64,000 nucleotides of DNA, from contig NC_064825.1 in NCBI RefSeq assembly GCF_024166365.1, positions 107,150,480 to 107,214,479 on the forward strand, written 5' to 3'. This document shows, one piece after another, positions 1 through 10,194 of the stretch (the stretch's first letter is position 1; every line of letters begins with the position of its first letter). Source of the stretch: Elephas maximus indicus. Lineage: Eukaryota > Chordata > Mammalia > Proboscidea > Elephantidae. The notes beneath the pieces are model-generated. The model made no database searches, was not told the origin of the DNA, and saw only the letters and a program-made list of their open reading frames with translations. A program made the position numbers and the translations under genes.

Positions 1-418
1 TTTCGTCAAACTGATAGAGGGCACCTATGATTAACCAACAGCTACTGTCACACAGGGTATGAAAGACTGAATAAATTCTCAGAAAGACCAGGAGCACAAC
101 ATGTAAATCTAGCCTTACCAAACTATCAGTCATTTTAGCAGATGATCTAGAAAACACAATAAGGCAATAGATAAATAAATAGAAAGCATTCGGATTGGAA
201 AGGAAGAGGTAAAGCTCTTTTTATAGATAAATGACAGGATTTTTTTTTTGTGTATAAAATCTAATAGAGTCTACAATAGAGCTGTATATTAAAAAGTTAA
301 TGTAGCATTTGTGAATTTCCTTTCAGGTTAGTGGTCAATTAAAAAAAATCCTGTTTTAATTTTAAATGGGTTTGCTTTTACTATATAAATACATTTGGAG
401 ATTTCTTAGATAAAACAC

Positions 419-959
419 TGGTAATGGATTGAATTGAGTCCCCCCAAAATATGATTCAACTTGGCTTGGCCAGGATTCCCAGTATGGTGTCCTTGTCCAA
501 CATTTTGTGATCTGATGTGATTATTCCATGTGTTGTAAATCCTAACCTCTAAGATGTTAACGAGGCAGTGTGAGAGACAGCTATGTTAATAAGAAAGGAC
601 TATTGAGGATGTATTTTGAGTAAATCTCTTTTAAGATATAAAAGAGAGAAAGGAGTAGGACCTCATGTCACCAAGAAAAAATCTCCACTAATGGAGCACA
701 TCCTTTGGACCCAGGGTCCAGGCTGAGAAGTGCTTAGATCAGGGGAAAGTTGGTGCCAAGGACCTTCCCCCAGAGCCAACAGAGAAAGAAAACCTTCCCC
801 TGGAGCTGGCATCCCGAATTTGAATTTCTAGCTTCCTAAACTGTGAGATGACCCGGAATTCACTTGAAGCCAAAGGGTAAATTGTGAGAAATAAACTTCT
901 GTGTGTTAAAGACAGCCACTTGTGGTATTTCTGTTATACCAGCACAGACATCTAAGACA
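419..959. mobile_element. Solo LTR, MaLR/ERVL-like, unit I only
   Basis: A 541-bp block beginning TG and ending CA, flanked by near-identical 5-bp sequences (AACAC at 414-418, AACAG at 960-964), as expected for class III LTR integration. Units II and III have the uninterrupted site ('aacacca' near 22155 and near 40023). The family (MST/MLT-like) is a guess from general resemblance. No retroviral coding sequence is attached. Orientation is unassigned. Confidence 0.55.
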
Positions 960-1787
960 AACAGGAAAAGCAAAATACATGAAAAGTTTGACCACATCAA
1001 ATTTTAAAACTTCTGCTTTTCAAAAGACACTTGTATAAAAACAAGTTATATTTTGGGAGAAAATATTTTCCAAAAATACATCTAATAAGTGAGCTGTTCT
1101 ATAGTAAATGCAGAGTTCTCAAAACTGAAAAAAAAAAAAAGGAAAGAAGCAGTCTACAAATATAGTCATAAAAATAAACAAACATTAACTTATCCAAAGA
1201 AAATATGCAGCTGGCAAGTAAGCATATAAAAATGCTCAGCAACATTCTTAATTAATAAATTTCAAGTTAAAACATTAATGATGTACCTCTTTACACCTAT
1301 TAGAATGCCAGGTAGTTGGTAAATATGTGGAGGAACTGGGACATTCATAAACTGCTAGTGGGTAATTAAAATGACATAAATACTTTAAAAAATAATTTGT
1401 TTTAAAGATTAGGGTCTTAGAAGGCTAACCATAGTTCTGCCATGAAATTTAGCCATTCTGTTCATATATATCTAACCAGAGACATGACAGTATTTTTCCT
1501 TATGAAGATGTGTGTTCAAATGTGCATCGCAACTTTATTTGTAATAGTCAAAAACTGGAATCAATCCAATTGTTCATCTACTTGAGAATTAATAAATAAA
1601 TTGTGGTCTATCGAATGAAGTGAGTACCACTCAACAATAAAATCTCCTGAATTACTGTTACACGCAAATATAGTGCCAAAAAGTACAAATCAATAAATTG
1701 GAATTTGTCAAAATTAAAACTACTCACACTTAGATATTTACCCCAGAGAAATGAAACCTATGGTCATACAAGATCCCTTACACAAGT

Positions 1788-2697
1788 TAGTAGACAAGTG
1801 GTAACTTTGGTGAAGTGTAAGACAGTACACAATACTGGGGAAGTCCTCACCACTTGACAAGGTGAAAGCCATAGAAGCTTCACAGACATCCAAATGCCCT
1901 GAGAGACTGAACTACTCTGCTGAGGGCAGAAAACCATGATCTCAGGGGACATGTAGCTCAAGTGGCATAACAGTCTATAAAGAGAATGTTTTACATTCAA
2001 CTGTGGTGAGTAAAGGGTCTTAAAAACATGAGAGTGAAAATCTAAGATACATTTACTGAACCCATCCTGACTGGAGCAATGGAGAATGAAGAAGACCAAA
2101 GACACAAGGAAAAGATTAGTCCAAAGGACTAAAGGAATGCAATTAGTACAACCTCCACCAGACTGAGCTGAGAAATACCAGAAAGTACCCGGTTCACACC
2201 ATCAACTATCTGACAGGTATCACAATAGAAGGTCTCAGAAAGAGTAGGAAAAAATGTAGAATAAAATTCAAATTCACACACACGCACAAAAACAGCAGGC
2301 TCGCTGGTCTCACAGAGACTGGAGAAACGCCCTGAGTATGGCCCCTGGACACCCTCTTAACTTAGCACTGGAGTCACTCCTGAGGTTTGTCCTTCAGCCA
2401 AAGCTTCAACAAGTCTCCGAGGGCCAGAATGGCCCACTTGAGGGATGTAATTCATAGTTCAATCATGTATTTAAGACTAACAGGCACATTAGCCCAAAAG
2501 CAAAGATGAGAAGGCAGGAAGGGACAGGAAAACTGGACGAACGGAAACAGAGAACCCAGAGCGAAGAAAGGAAAAGTGCTGACACTTTGCAGTGTTGTCA
2601 ACCAACGTCACAAAACAATTTGAGTGTTAACCATTTAATGAAAAACTAATTCTGTAAACTTTCACTTGAATCACAATTAAAAAAAGAAGGAAAAAAA
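1788..2697 (+). mobile_element. 5'-truncated fragment of the afrothere L1 3'UTR
   Basis: Matches the 3'UTR block seen at 52790-53600 and, in its first part, downstream of the L1 at 63530-64000. Shared landmarks in order are the 'ccaaaggactaa' string, the 'actggagaaac' string and the 'gccaaag' string before an A-rich end. It interrupts the older L1: units II and III run straight through the site. It therefore inserted after the unit duplication. No clear target duplication was found. Confidence 0.65.
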
Positions 2698-2894
2698 TGT
2701 TCGTAGAAACATTATTTATAATAGTTAAAAACTGGTAACAACCTAAAATGTCCTTCTATGGGTAAATTTCTAAGCAAATTGTAATAAATGCATACATGAG
2801 ATAATACTCAGCAGTAAAATAAACAAATTACTGATGCACACAACAGCGAGGCGGAACCCCAACAGAGTCATTTGACGTGAATGATGTCCATTTC

Positions 2895-3375
2895 AAAATG
2901 TCGTTGTTCTCTGCCATTGATTTGAATACAACATATGGTGACCTTACGGAAAACAGAACAAAACATTGCCTGGCCCTGTGCTATCCTCACAATCCTTGGT
3001 ACGTTTGCGTCCGTGGTTGTAGCCACTGTGTTAATCCATCTCATGGAGGGCTTCCCTCATTCCATTTGGTCCTCTGTTTCACCAAATATGATATACAATT
3101 CCAGAAACTGGTCTTTCTTGATGACATGCACAAAGCAAGAATGTCAGACAATGTTCTGCTGGAGACAACAAAATATCTACCAGTAAAGAATTTTTGTTTT
3201 ATTATGTGTCTTCCGGTCGATTGAGACTTATAGCAACTTATAAGACAGGATAGAAATGCCCCAAAGGTGGCCTAGGCTGTAATCTTTATTGGTGCAGAAG
3301 GCCAGGTTTTTCTCCCTGTAACGGCTTGTGGGTTCAAACTGCCAAACTTTCATTTAGTAGTGAGAGCTTAAACAT
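2895..3375 (-). mobile_element. RTE 3' tail plus AfroSINE-like fragment, antisense
   Basis: Positions 2895-3185 are the reverse complement of the RTE 3' region (the 'gccactgtgt' and 'caatccatctca'-type landmarks shared with 13810-14010, 37640-37870 and 43310-43500). Positions 3195-3375 look like a decayed antisense AfroSINE. Equivalent pairs lie at 23340-23830 and 41065-41580. Short open frames here (for example 2877-3224) are incidental. Confidence 0.6.
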
Positions 3376-3587
3376 TGGAAAAAAAAATATATATGTATAT
3401 ATATACATATTTTTGTGATATTTGTGATATATATATCATGAATGTATATATATCACAAATAAGCAAATAAAAGCATAAATGAATACATTATGAATATTTA
3501 AAATGTCAAAATGCCCCAAAAAGATATACCATGATAGAAGTATATTCGTAATAAAACATTACACATAAAATATCACACATTACAAGG

Positions 3588-4096
3588 TGTGACAGTTAAG
3601 GTAGTGTGTCAACTTGGCTGGGCCATGATTCTTAGTGGTATGATAGTCATGGGATGTTATGATCATCTCCACGATGGGCTCTACTGTGAGTAGCCAATCT
3701 GTTGATGTGTGTGGCCTACATGGAATATAAGTAGATAGTCTAGCAAGGTTCACTGGCTTTTTGTCACTTTGAATCCTGCACCAGGCTCCTGTTCCTCTGA
3801 TCTCTGGTTCTCTGGAATTGAACGAGCAGCTTACTTGTAGTCTTGCCTGTCGATCTTGGGATTCTTCAATCTTCAGCTCATGAGCAAGAGCCCTGCTGTC
3901 TGACCTGCAGATGTTGGGTTAGCCAGCCCCTGCAGCTACATAAATCAGGAGAAGCTTCTATCCTGACCCATGGACTTGGGACATTCCAGCCTCTACAGCC
4001 ATGTGAGCTATTCCCTTGGTATAATTTTTTTTTTATATATATATACATTTATACCCTTTACCAGTTTTGCTTCTCTACGGAACACAGCCTAAGACA
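3588..4096. mobile_element. Solo LTR-like insertion, MaLR/ERVL-like, unit I only
   Basis: A 509-bp block starting TGTGACAG and ending AAGACA, flanked by CAAGG (3583-3587) and CAAGC (4097-4101). The empty site is visible in unit II (near 24180) and unit III (near 42053). Like the block at 419 it has a 'gtgtcaacttggct'-type segment near one end and 5-bp target duplication, so both may belong to related LTR families. No internal viral sequence. Confidence 0.55.
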
Positions 4097-4101
4097 CAAG
4101 C

Positions 4102-5204
4102 TTATATTGATATGGTAGAGCATATGTGAGGCACAGCCAGATCTGTATGAAGGTGAGAAAGATGTTTTGGGCTGAGAATTGGACAAAATGGAAAAGCAGA
4201 AAATATTGAAATGTAATAAAGGAAAATAAAACAAACAAGTAAAATCGTAAGCAGGCTGATGATCACAATTGACCAGGAAATGAGAAGCAAGGGTAACATT
4301 TCTGTTTCTGAGGTCAAAAACAAAACCAACCAACAAACAAAAAAACCCTGAACAATAGCGGTAACAGCAACAATTACAACAGCAAACTATGAAGTGATAC
4401 CTCACACATGCACAATGCGTTACTTTTGTTCCATTTAAGTCTTTTAAATAATGCAATAAGAAAGTGTTTAAGCACACCTTCATTCTGTCATCCATTTGAG
4501 GAGGCCCCTATAGAAACAGGGAGTATTGACAGTTCTGTTTTATAGGTACAGTATTTTAATCCAGAGCTGTGTGGTAAAAATGGAAAGTGAGTAAAGAGTA
4601 AAAGGCAAGTCAGTATGAAATAGATAAATATAGACATGTATACATACTATATGATTGAAAACTTGCTTACTGATGAATAAAAATTGTCCTGGACAATTAA
4701 CAAACAACCCCTAGATATTTTAAGCTTTTAAATGGTTCAGGAATAATCAACAAATTGCTTGTCATCTCCTCAGGGAGCATTTCCATGGGTGAAAAAAATT
4801 CCATAAATTCGTCTCACTTTGCCATATTAATCACATGGGGGAGTCAAGACAGAGACTCCGTTACAGGTAAAATGATAGACTACTTCTATATTTTTGTAAT
4901 ATCCAGAATGTTTCGGTGACACTTGCAAGTTCCCACTGCTATTCAATGGCAAATTCATTGCAAAATATTAGGATTTCTGAGTCAGTTCTGTGTGCATTCT
5001 ACTTTTCAGTACTGCCTGAGACTAGAATTTCTCTATGGTTTTCTGTCATGCTTCTTTTTTTTTTTCAAATATTCACACTTTGTTTCAGAGGCTAAATGCT
5101 CATAAGCATCTATGAAACATTATCATTAAATGCCTAAATACTATTTTAGATTATAGAAATAATTAAATGAATAAACAAGAAACAAAGAGAAAAAAAAAAA
5201 AAAA
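4102..5204. other. Paralogous A-unit upstream block, no gene recognised
   Basis: AT-rich block matched at 24190-25270 and 42060-43140. It contains A-rich runs and a minus-strand open frame (4102-4495) shared by descent in the three units but unlike any protein I know. No splice-site or promoter assignment is possible by eye. Confidence 0.5.
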
Positions 5205-5400
5205 AAAGAGTCCTGGCATCAATTTTGCCTCATAATTGCCTCACGTGTATCAGAGAATTGTGCTCCATAGGTTTTTCAACAGTTGCAACCTTTCAGATGT
5301 AGGTCTTCCTTTCTTCCAAGGCATCTCTGAGTGGACTTGATCCCCAACCTTTCAGTTTATAGGTGAGTGCTTAAGTGTTTGCTCAACTCATGTGGTCTAC
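5205..5400 (-). mobile_element. AfroSINE variant, antisense, decayed
   Basis: Shows the 'tcagagaa(c/t)tgtgctcc' centre and 'cttccaaggc(a/g)(c/t)ctctgagt' landmark of a longer AfroSINE-type repeat, after an A-rich run. Matching copies lie at 25275-25460 (unit II) and, truncated, at 43140-43225 (unit III). Confidence 0.5.
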
Positions 5401-6074
5401 CTATGTGAATAATAGGGCTCAAATATGAAAGTAAAGGAAGCATATGCAGTATTAAAAATTACTGTAGCAGAATGATGAAGCTACAGTATTCAGTCTCCAA
5501 TGTTGATGTCCTTCAAAATCCTTAGTTTTATCGTGGCTCTCAGCTCTTCTTATGTCCCTCTCAAATGTAATTTAATATTTAAAATATATTTAAATAACTG
5601 TGCAAATGTGCATTTTTGCTAATCTCTTGATGAGAAAACAAATACATTTCCATCTCACACCTTTTGTTGAGATGTGAAAAGCAATTTTTGGAGTTTAGGA
5701 AACTTCTAAGTAGCCAGTTTGATAATGATAGTATACTATATACCATATTCTTCAACTTCCAGTGGAATCTACCATAAGAAGATATAATTTTCTGAAAGAA
5801 CATAGCTTTATATAATAAGAATTAGATGCTCCACAGAGATAGTAAACTATGGAAAATAACTTGGTGCTCTCCATGGAACTCCAGAGCTGTTGAGAGGAAG
5901 TCCTCTTACCTTCCCTTACCTTATAGGAAAAGCTGTACTTACCAATACAAGGACTTTTTTACTTCAGCCTTTCATCATAGTAACTAAAGAAGAGTTATGC
6001 TGATTTTATTGGATTCAATGCAGAGAGTTGACTTCCTAACTGTAATATCAACTGATGCTCAATTCAGTTCTTCT
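5401..6074. other. Non-coding, part of A-unit upstream block
   Basis: Positions 5401-5640 match unit II 25465-25705. The rest to 6074 is missing from unit II because of the deletion described in the findings. No gene, RNA or clear repeat seen. Confidence 0.4.
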
Positions 6075-6745
6075 TTAAAAAAAAAAAAAAAAAAAGAAGA
6101 AACATTTTATTGTGCTTTAGGTGAAAGTTTACATAGCACATGAATTTTGCAATCAAAGATTCTTACACAATGTGTGCCAGCACTCTCCTGACTTCCTCCC
6201 TGGCTTCCCTGTTTGCATTTGTCAGGCTTCCCTGTACCTCCCTGCCTTCTTGCCCTTTTGGTCTCCTATACTTGATTATCCAAAGTGGCACCTCCTTCAC
6301 AGATGTTGTCTTTTAATGTAACAGCCCTGTCTGTTATGAGCTGAAAGCGGGCCTCCAGGAGTGCCTACAGTTTCATGTTAGAATCTATCTTAAGGAAATA
6401 GTCTCAGGGGCTTCTCCAGCCTCTTTCAAACCAGTATATCTGGTCTTTTGTTGTTGTTGTTGTTCAAATTGAATTTTGTTCTACCTTTTTTACCCATCCT
6501 GCCCCAAACCTTCTATTGTAATCCTGGTCAGAGTGGTCAGTAGTGGCAGCCAGGTACCATCTAATTTTCTGTTGTCAGGTTACAGGAGATTGGGATTCAA
6601 GTAGCCCATTAGTTGTTCGAACTAATTGCTTCCTTATGTCCTCAGTTTTCTTCATTCTCCGTTGTCTAGTCGGGAAAAGACCAATAGTTGCTTTCTGACA
6701 TAGGCATTTTGTCGGTGTAGGTCACAACTTTTTCAGTAATGTTTT
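6075..6745 (-). mobile_element. Antisense fragment of the afrothere L1 3'UTR
   Basis: Begins with an A/T run at 6076-6095 and then reads as the reverse complement of the 3'UTR module at 52790-53600. Landmarks are the 'tttattgtgctttaggtga' start, a 'gcctccaggag' part, a '(t/c)tctccagcct' part, and the 'gtcctcagttttcttcattctcc' part corresponding to the 'gagaatgaagaa' end. Present only in unit I, since unit II has lost the region and unit III has other DNA. Confidence 0.6.
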
Positions 6746-7415
6746 ATATGAGATAGTATATTTCCATTTTATTATTTAATATGATACTGTTTTTTTTTTT
6801 TTTTTTTTTTTTTTCTATTTGCTTGATTATTCCTGGCTCAGAGGCTGCTGGTACTGCTGTTTTCACGTAAGTAGTATCATTTCAAACCACTCATTCTTTT
6901 ACCTTAAACTGCCATCCTCATCCTTTTCTGGATTTTTTTTTTTTTAATCTGTGGTTTATTAGAGATATGTATGTACATTTTAATTTAAATATACTTAAGT
7001 CTATATGCATTATGTACTATATAATAGTTTAGACTAGAGGATTTCATTAACCAGATGGAATTTTTTCATAAAAGTTCCTTTTGACATCAATGGCAGTGAC
7101 CTCACTTTCTCTCAATTTCCTCCCACTATTGTAATTAACATATATTAAAATGTTTTAAGTGAGGTAGAAGATATATGATCCAGAAGACTGGTACACTGAT
7201 GGTCCAATTTTAGTCAGGGAGTTGAAGATGGGGGAAGGAAGGGCTGGGGTCAGTTACATGGATAACACACTACTCAACCTACTCATCTTCATGGCCTGGC
7301 ATAGAAGCTAGCTCACACTAGAAGGATTTACATATGCATATGTAAAGAAAACTCCTTTCAGATAACTTACTGTCATCACTTTAAAAACAGCAAGGACACT
7401 ATATATTTCATATTT
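6746..7415. other. Non-coding, T-rich low-complexity runs
   Basis: Contains a T run of about 26 nt near 6790-6814 and a shorter one near 6938. Otherwise AT-rich sequence with no recognised gene or repeat. Confidence 0.4.
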
Positions 7416-7572
7416 GAGAGTTATGTCCTGATACTTTAAACACATTGAAACATGTAATCCTCATTTAGTTTTCAACAACCCTGAAAGGAAGTGGTCATTT
7501 TACAGGTGTGGATAAAGAGATTAAGGTATCTTACTCCGTAAGCCACAGGAGGAGATGTAACAGAGGCTGTAT
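7416..7572 (+). mobile_element. MIR-type ancient SINE fragment
   Basis: Has the MIR core order: 'aatcctcat' then 'caacaaccct', 'cattttacag', 'gataaagagatta' (the usual 'gaggaaactgaggc' position). Two other MIR-like copies with the same order lie upstream of the B genes (about 18190-18375 and 34590-34770). Confidence 0.55.
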
Positions 7573-7959
7573 CTGCATGTGTCTACCACCTTGGATATTC
7601 CCCTGTATAAAGATGAATAATCCCCACCAGGATCTATTAGATTTTCCCTGGCAATACATGTGTTTGATTCTTGTCAAGTATGTTGTTTCAGTCTGCACCA
7701 TCTGTGGTGCAAGGATTTTATTGGACTATGTTTTGAAGAAAGGCATATTAAATGGTTCCACACATTCTGGGAATTTGCAGTTTAAAATTTTTATAATCAA
7801 CATATGTATTATAATTTTGTAAATGCCATTATGTGATTGTCATTAAAGACATAACAAAGAGAAAGTTTAGTAACCATTCATATACCTAACACCTAACATT
7901 TTTAATATTTTTAAAAAAATTTTTGCTGCATATATTTATCTGTATATTAAAAAAAAAAA

Positions 7960-8119
7960 ATGCAAGCCCATTGTCATCAATTCAATCCTGACTCATAGAG
8001 ACCCTTTAAAACAGTGGAGAACTTCCCCTTCGGATCTCGAAGGAGCGGCTGGTAGATCCAAACAGCTGACTATTTGGTTAGCAGCCAAGCCCTTAACCAT
8101 TGCTCTACCAGGGATCCCA
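7960..8119 (-). mobile_element. AfroSINE, antisense
   Basis: Reads in reverse as tRNA-like head (complement of 'ccaagcccttaaccattgc', then 'accagggatccc') through to the tail complement ('aagcccattgtcatcaattc'). A short remnant of the same insertion survives at 25700-25745 in unit II and at about 44142-44176 in unit III, so it predates the duplication. Confidence 0.75.
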
Positions 8120-8325
8120 TCTATGTGTGTGTATGTGTGTACGTGTATGTGCATGAACGTAAGTGTGTGCATGAGCATGTGTGTATATATATATACATAT
8201 ACATCTACATGTACACACATGCCTATGGGCACATGTACACATACAGATACATGTACACCTATACCTACACCTGTACCTTTATCTGTGCCTACATGCACAT
8301 CTGCACTTACATCTGTATCTATGTC
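8120..8325. repeat. TG/TA/CA-rich microsatellite upstream of the A gene
   Basis: Compound alternating purine-pyrimidine tract (TGTG, TATA, CACA and TACA steps). Shorter versions sit at the same place at 25745-25880 and 44170-44205. Open frames of up to 127 codons across it are products of the repeat. Confidence 0.8.
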
Positions 8326-8329
8326 TATA

Positions 8330-8535
8330 TCAGGGTTTCTCATCTCCCTCCCCCCACCCAAGGGACAGTTTGGACTGGAAATTTTCTTATTCTGGGGAGT
8401 TACCTGTATATAGTAAAATATTTAGCAACATCCCGGGCTTCCATTAGATACAAGTAGTGCCCCTCTCCTAGTGTGACATCCGAAATGTCTCAGACATTGA
8501 TAAATGTTCTTTGGAGAGCAAATTTTCCCCAACTG
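8330..8535. mobile_element. Ancient hAT-like (MER-type) DNA transposon remnant
   Basis: Starts with 'cagggtttctca' and contains the 'tagcaacatccc', 'ttagatacaagtag', 'gtgacatc' and 'aatgtctcagacattg' landmarks I associate with a mammalian non-autonomous DNA element ending in a ...GAGAACC-type inverted repeat, not complete here. Copies are at 25880-26080 and, interrupted, at 44205-45340. The exact family is not recalled. Confidence 0.45.
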
Positions 8536-8771
8536 ATAGCAAGTTAGATTTCTCTTTCTTTCCCCATGTTTCTCTATCTCTATCTTCATGTACTTATATT
8601 TTATTTGTCGGAGGTGGGTTTACTTTCAAATATCTATATTGGAAAGTTTGGATTTATCTTATTCATTTCGCATATTGCCTTTGTATACTAAAAATCCACC
8701 AGATGATACCACATACACCCTGTTGACTATGCAGATGTCTCTATCCACAATAGGTTTCCTAATAGACCGAG

Positions 8772-9716
8772 ATGGACAAACACAATCTAACAGTGCTGAA
8801 TGAATTCATTCTGATGGGAATCACAGACCGTCCTGACCTGCAGGTGCCATTGTTCAGGCTGTTCCTCATCATCTACATGATCTCAGTGGTGGGCAACTTG
8901 GGCATCATCATCCTCAACAAGATGGACTCCAAGCTACAAACTCCCAAGTACTTTTTTCTCAGACACCTGGCTATCACTGATCTTGGTTATTCAACAACTG
9001 TGGGACCTAAAATGTTGGTAAATTTTGTTGTAGATGAAAATACAATCTCCTATTGTTTTTGTGCTATACAGCTAGCTTTCTTTCTCTTTTTCATCACTAG
9101 TGAATTATTCATTCTGTCAGCAATGTCTTATGATCGCTATGTGGCCATCTGTCATCCTCTGCTCTACACAGTCATCATGTCACAAAAGGTTTGTCCAGTG
9201 TTGGTGACAATCCCCTATCTTTATAGCGCATTTGTTTCTCTTCTTATCACCGTAAGATTTTTAATTTATCCTTCTGTGGCTACAGTCATCAGTCTTTTCT
9301 ACTGTGACTGTCTCCCCTTAGTATCTTTGCTCTGCTCAAACACACATGAAATTGAATTGATCATTCTCACTGCAGCATCTATTGATTCGATTTCAACCCT
9401 TCTAATAGTTCTTGTTTCTTATCTGCTGGTTTTTGTAGCCATTCTCAGGATGAACTCAGCTGAGGGCAGACACAAGGCCTTCTCCACTTGTGGATCCCAC
9501 CTGACCGTGGTGGTCGTGTTCTATGGGACTTTAGTTTTTACATACGTGCATCCCGAGTCCAGTCATTCCTATGAAACTGATAATGTGGCTTCCATATTTT
9601 ACACCCTGGTTATTCCAGTGTTGAATCCCTTGATATATAGCTTGAGCAACAAAGATGTAAAACATGCCATTCGTAGAACATGGAATAAATTAAGCAATAT
9701 CTTTTCTACCACTTAA
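8772..9716 (+). CDS. OR8K3-like: Olfactory receptor A1, OR8K-like, with scrambled extracellular loop 2
   Basis: A 314-residue class II (tetrapod-type) odorant receptor, a seven-helix G-protein-coupled receptor of olfactory neuron cilia. Seen: N-glycosylation sequon NLT at 5-7, GN at 41-42, C97 at the top of helix 3, SYDRYVAIC at 119-127, KAFSTCGSH near 235-243, and NPLIY in helix 7. The start is the ATG shared by all five paralogues, with G at +4 and no in-frame alternative upstream. Odd features: PKYFFL instead of PMYFFL (M59K), SLSNKD instead of SLRNKD, and residues about 162-171 read out of frame relative to the paralogues. One base is missing near 9254 and two near 9284, so the frame recovers but the loop-2 cysteine aligned to C169 is gone. 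The AG acceptor-like dinucleotide present upstream of the other four genes is AC here. Possibly a receptor of altered function, more likely decaying. Confidence 0.9.
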   Translation: MDKHNLTVLNEFILMGITDRPDLQVPLFRLFLIIYMISVVGNLGIIILNKMDSKLQTPKYFFLRHLAITDLGYSTTVGPKMLVNFVVDENTISYCFCAIQLAFFLFFITSELFILSAMSYDRYVAICHPLLYTVIMSQKVCPVLVTIPYLYSAFVSLLITVRFLIYPSVATVISLFYCDCLPLVSLLCSNTHEIELIILTAASIDSISTLLIVLVSYLLVFVAILRMNSAEGRHKAFSTCGSHLTVVVVFYGTLVFTYVHPESSHSYETDNVASIFYTLVIPVLNPLIYSLSNKDVKHAIRRTWNKLSNIFSTT

Positions 9717-9969
9717 CACATCATATGGTTCTTATAAATTATATCATGGGCTTCAAAACTTGTCTGTGTGTCTCTATACGGTATAGTGAGCAAAAATACA
9801 TTCCACACATATTAATAAATTTACTTTTATGTGCCAGTCACTCTTCTAAATGCACTGATGAACAAAAGAGGAAACTAAAGAGTAAAAACCTTTGCCTTCC
9901 TTGCAGGGAAGAGATGGATCACACACTTAATAACTACGTAAATGTTATAGTGCAGAATAACATGTTGGG
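9717..9969 (+). other. Conserved 3' flank of the A gene
   Basis: Matches the flanks after the other four genes ('gggcttcaaa' and 'tgtgtgcctc'-type strings, then an old repeat with 'gtgccagtcactctt' and 'gatgaacaaaa'). Probably contains the 3'UTR. An AATAAA lies near 9811, but its use is unknown. Confidence 0.5.
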
Positions 9970-10172
9970 GCCCTGGTGGTGCAGTGGTTAAATTGCTCTG
10001 CTGTTAACTCTAAGATCGCCAGTTGAAACCCACCAGCCACTCCATGGGAGAAAGACGTAGCAGTCATCTTCCACAAAGATTTACAGCCTTGGAAACCCTA
10101 TGTATGAGTACTACTTTGTCCTATAGAGTTGCTAGGAGTTGGAATCTACTCAATAGCAGTGCATTTGGTTTT
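9970..10172 (+). mobile_element. AfroSINE, sense, long form
   Basis: Head 'ccctggtggtgcagtggtta', body with 'ccttggaaaccctatg', tail 'gcagtgcatttggttt' followed by a T run. A second AfroSINE in opposite orientation follows within about 25 nt. The same pair occurs in unit II at 27500-27897. Confidence 0.8.
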
Positions 10173-10194
10173 TTTTTTTTTTTTTGAAAATGTG

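Larger units (their letters stand above)
1..2895 (+). mobile_element. Old L1 LINE fragment, ORF2 to 3' end, with two nested insertions
   Basis: On the + strand this reads as decayed L1: an RT-region piece at 1-240, then the 3' ORF2/3' end signature (the 'cttttcaaaagacac' region near 1010, the 'cagctggcaa' region near 1208, and the 'ggtaacaacc' to 'cagcagtaaaat' stretch at 2735-2820). No long ORF survives. The same fragment recurs at 21720-23335 and 39600-41060, so it predates the unit duplications. It is split here by an LTR-like insertion (419-959) and an L1 3'UTR piece (about 1788-2697), neither present in the other two copies. Confidence 0.75.

Noticed and set aside
2877..3224. 115-codon plus-strand frame and the similar one at 23341-23691
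   Set aside because: Both lie in the antisense RTE 3' region plus SINE.
4058..4495. Minus-strand frame of 145 codons with relatives at 24205-24495 and 41961-42380
   Set aside because: The shared stretch (RNRNVTLASHF and similar) is explained by the unit duplication. Frame ends differ, composition follows the A-rich plus strand, and no domain or start context stands out.
7993..8457. Open frames of 88-127 codons on both strands upstream of A1
   Set aside because: They are translations of the TG/CA/TA microsatellite and an AfroSINE, with repetitive Tyr/Ile/Thr/His composition. The lengths are not maintained in units II and III.
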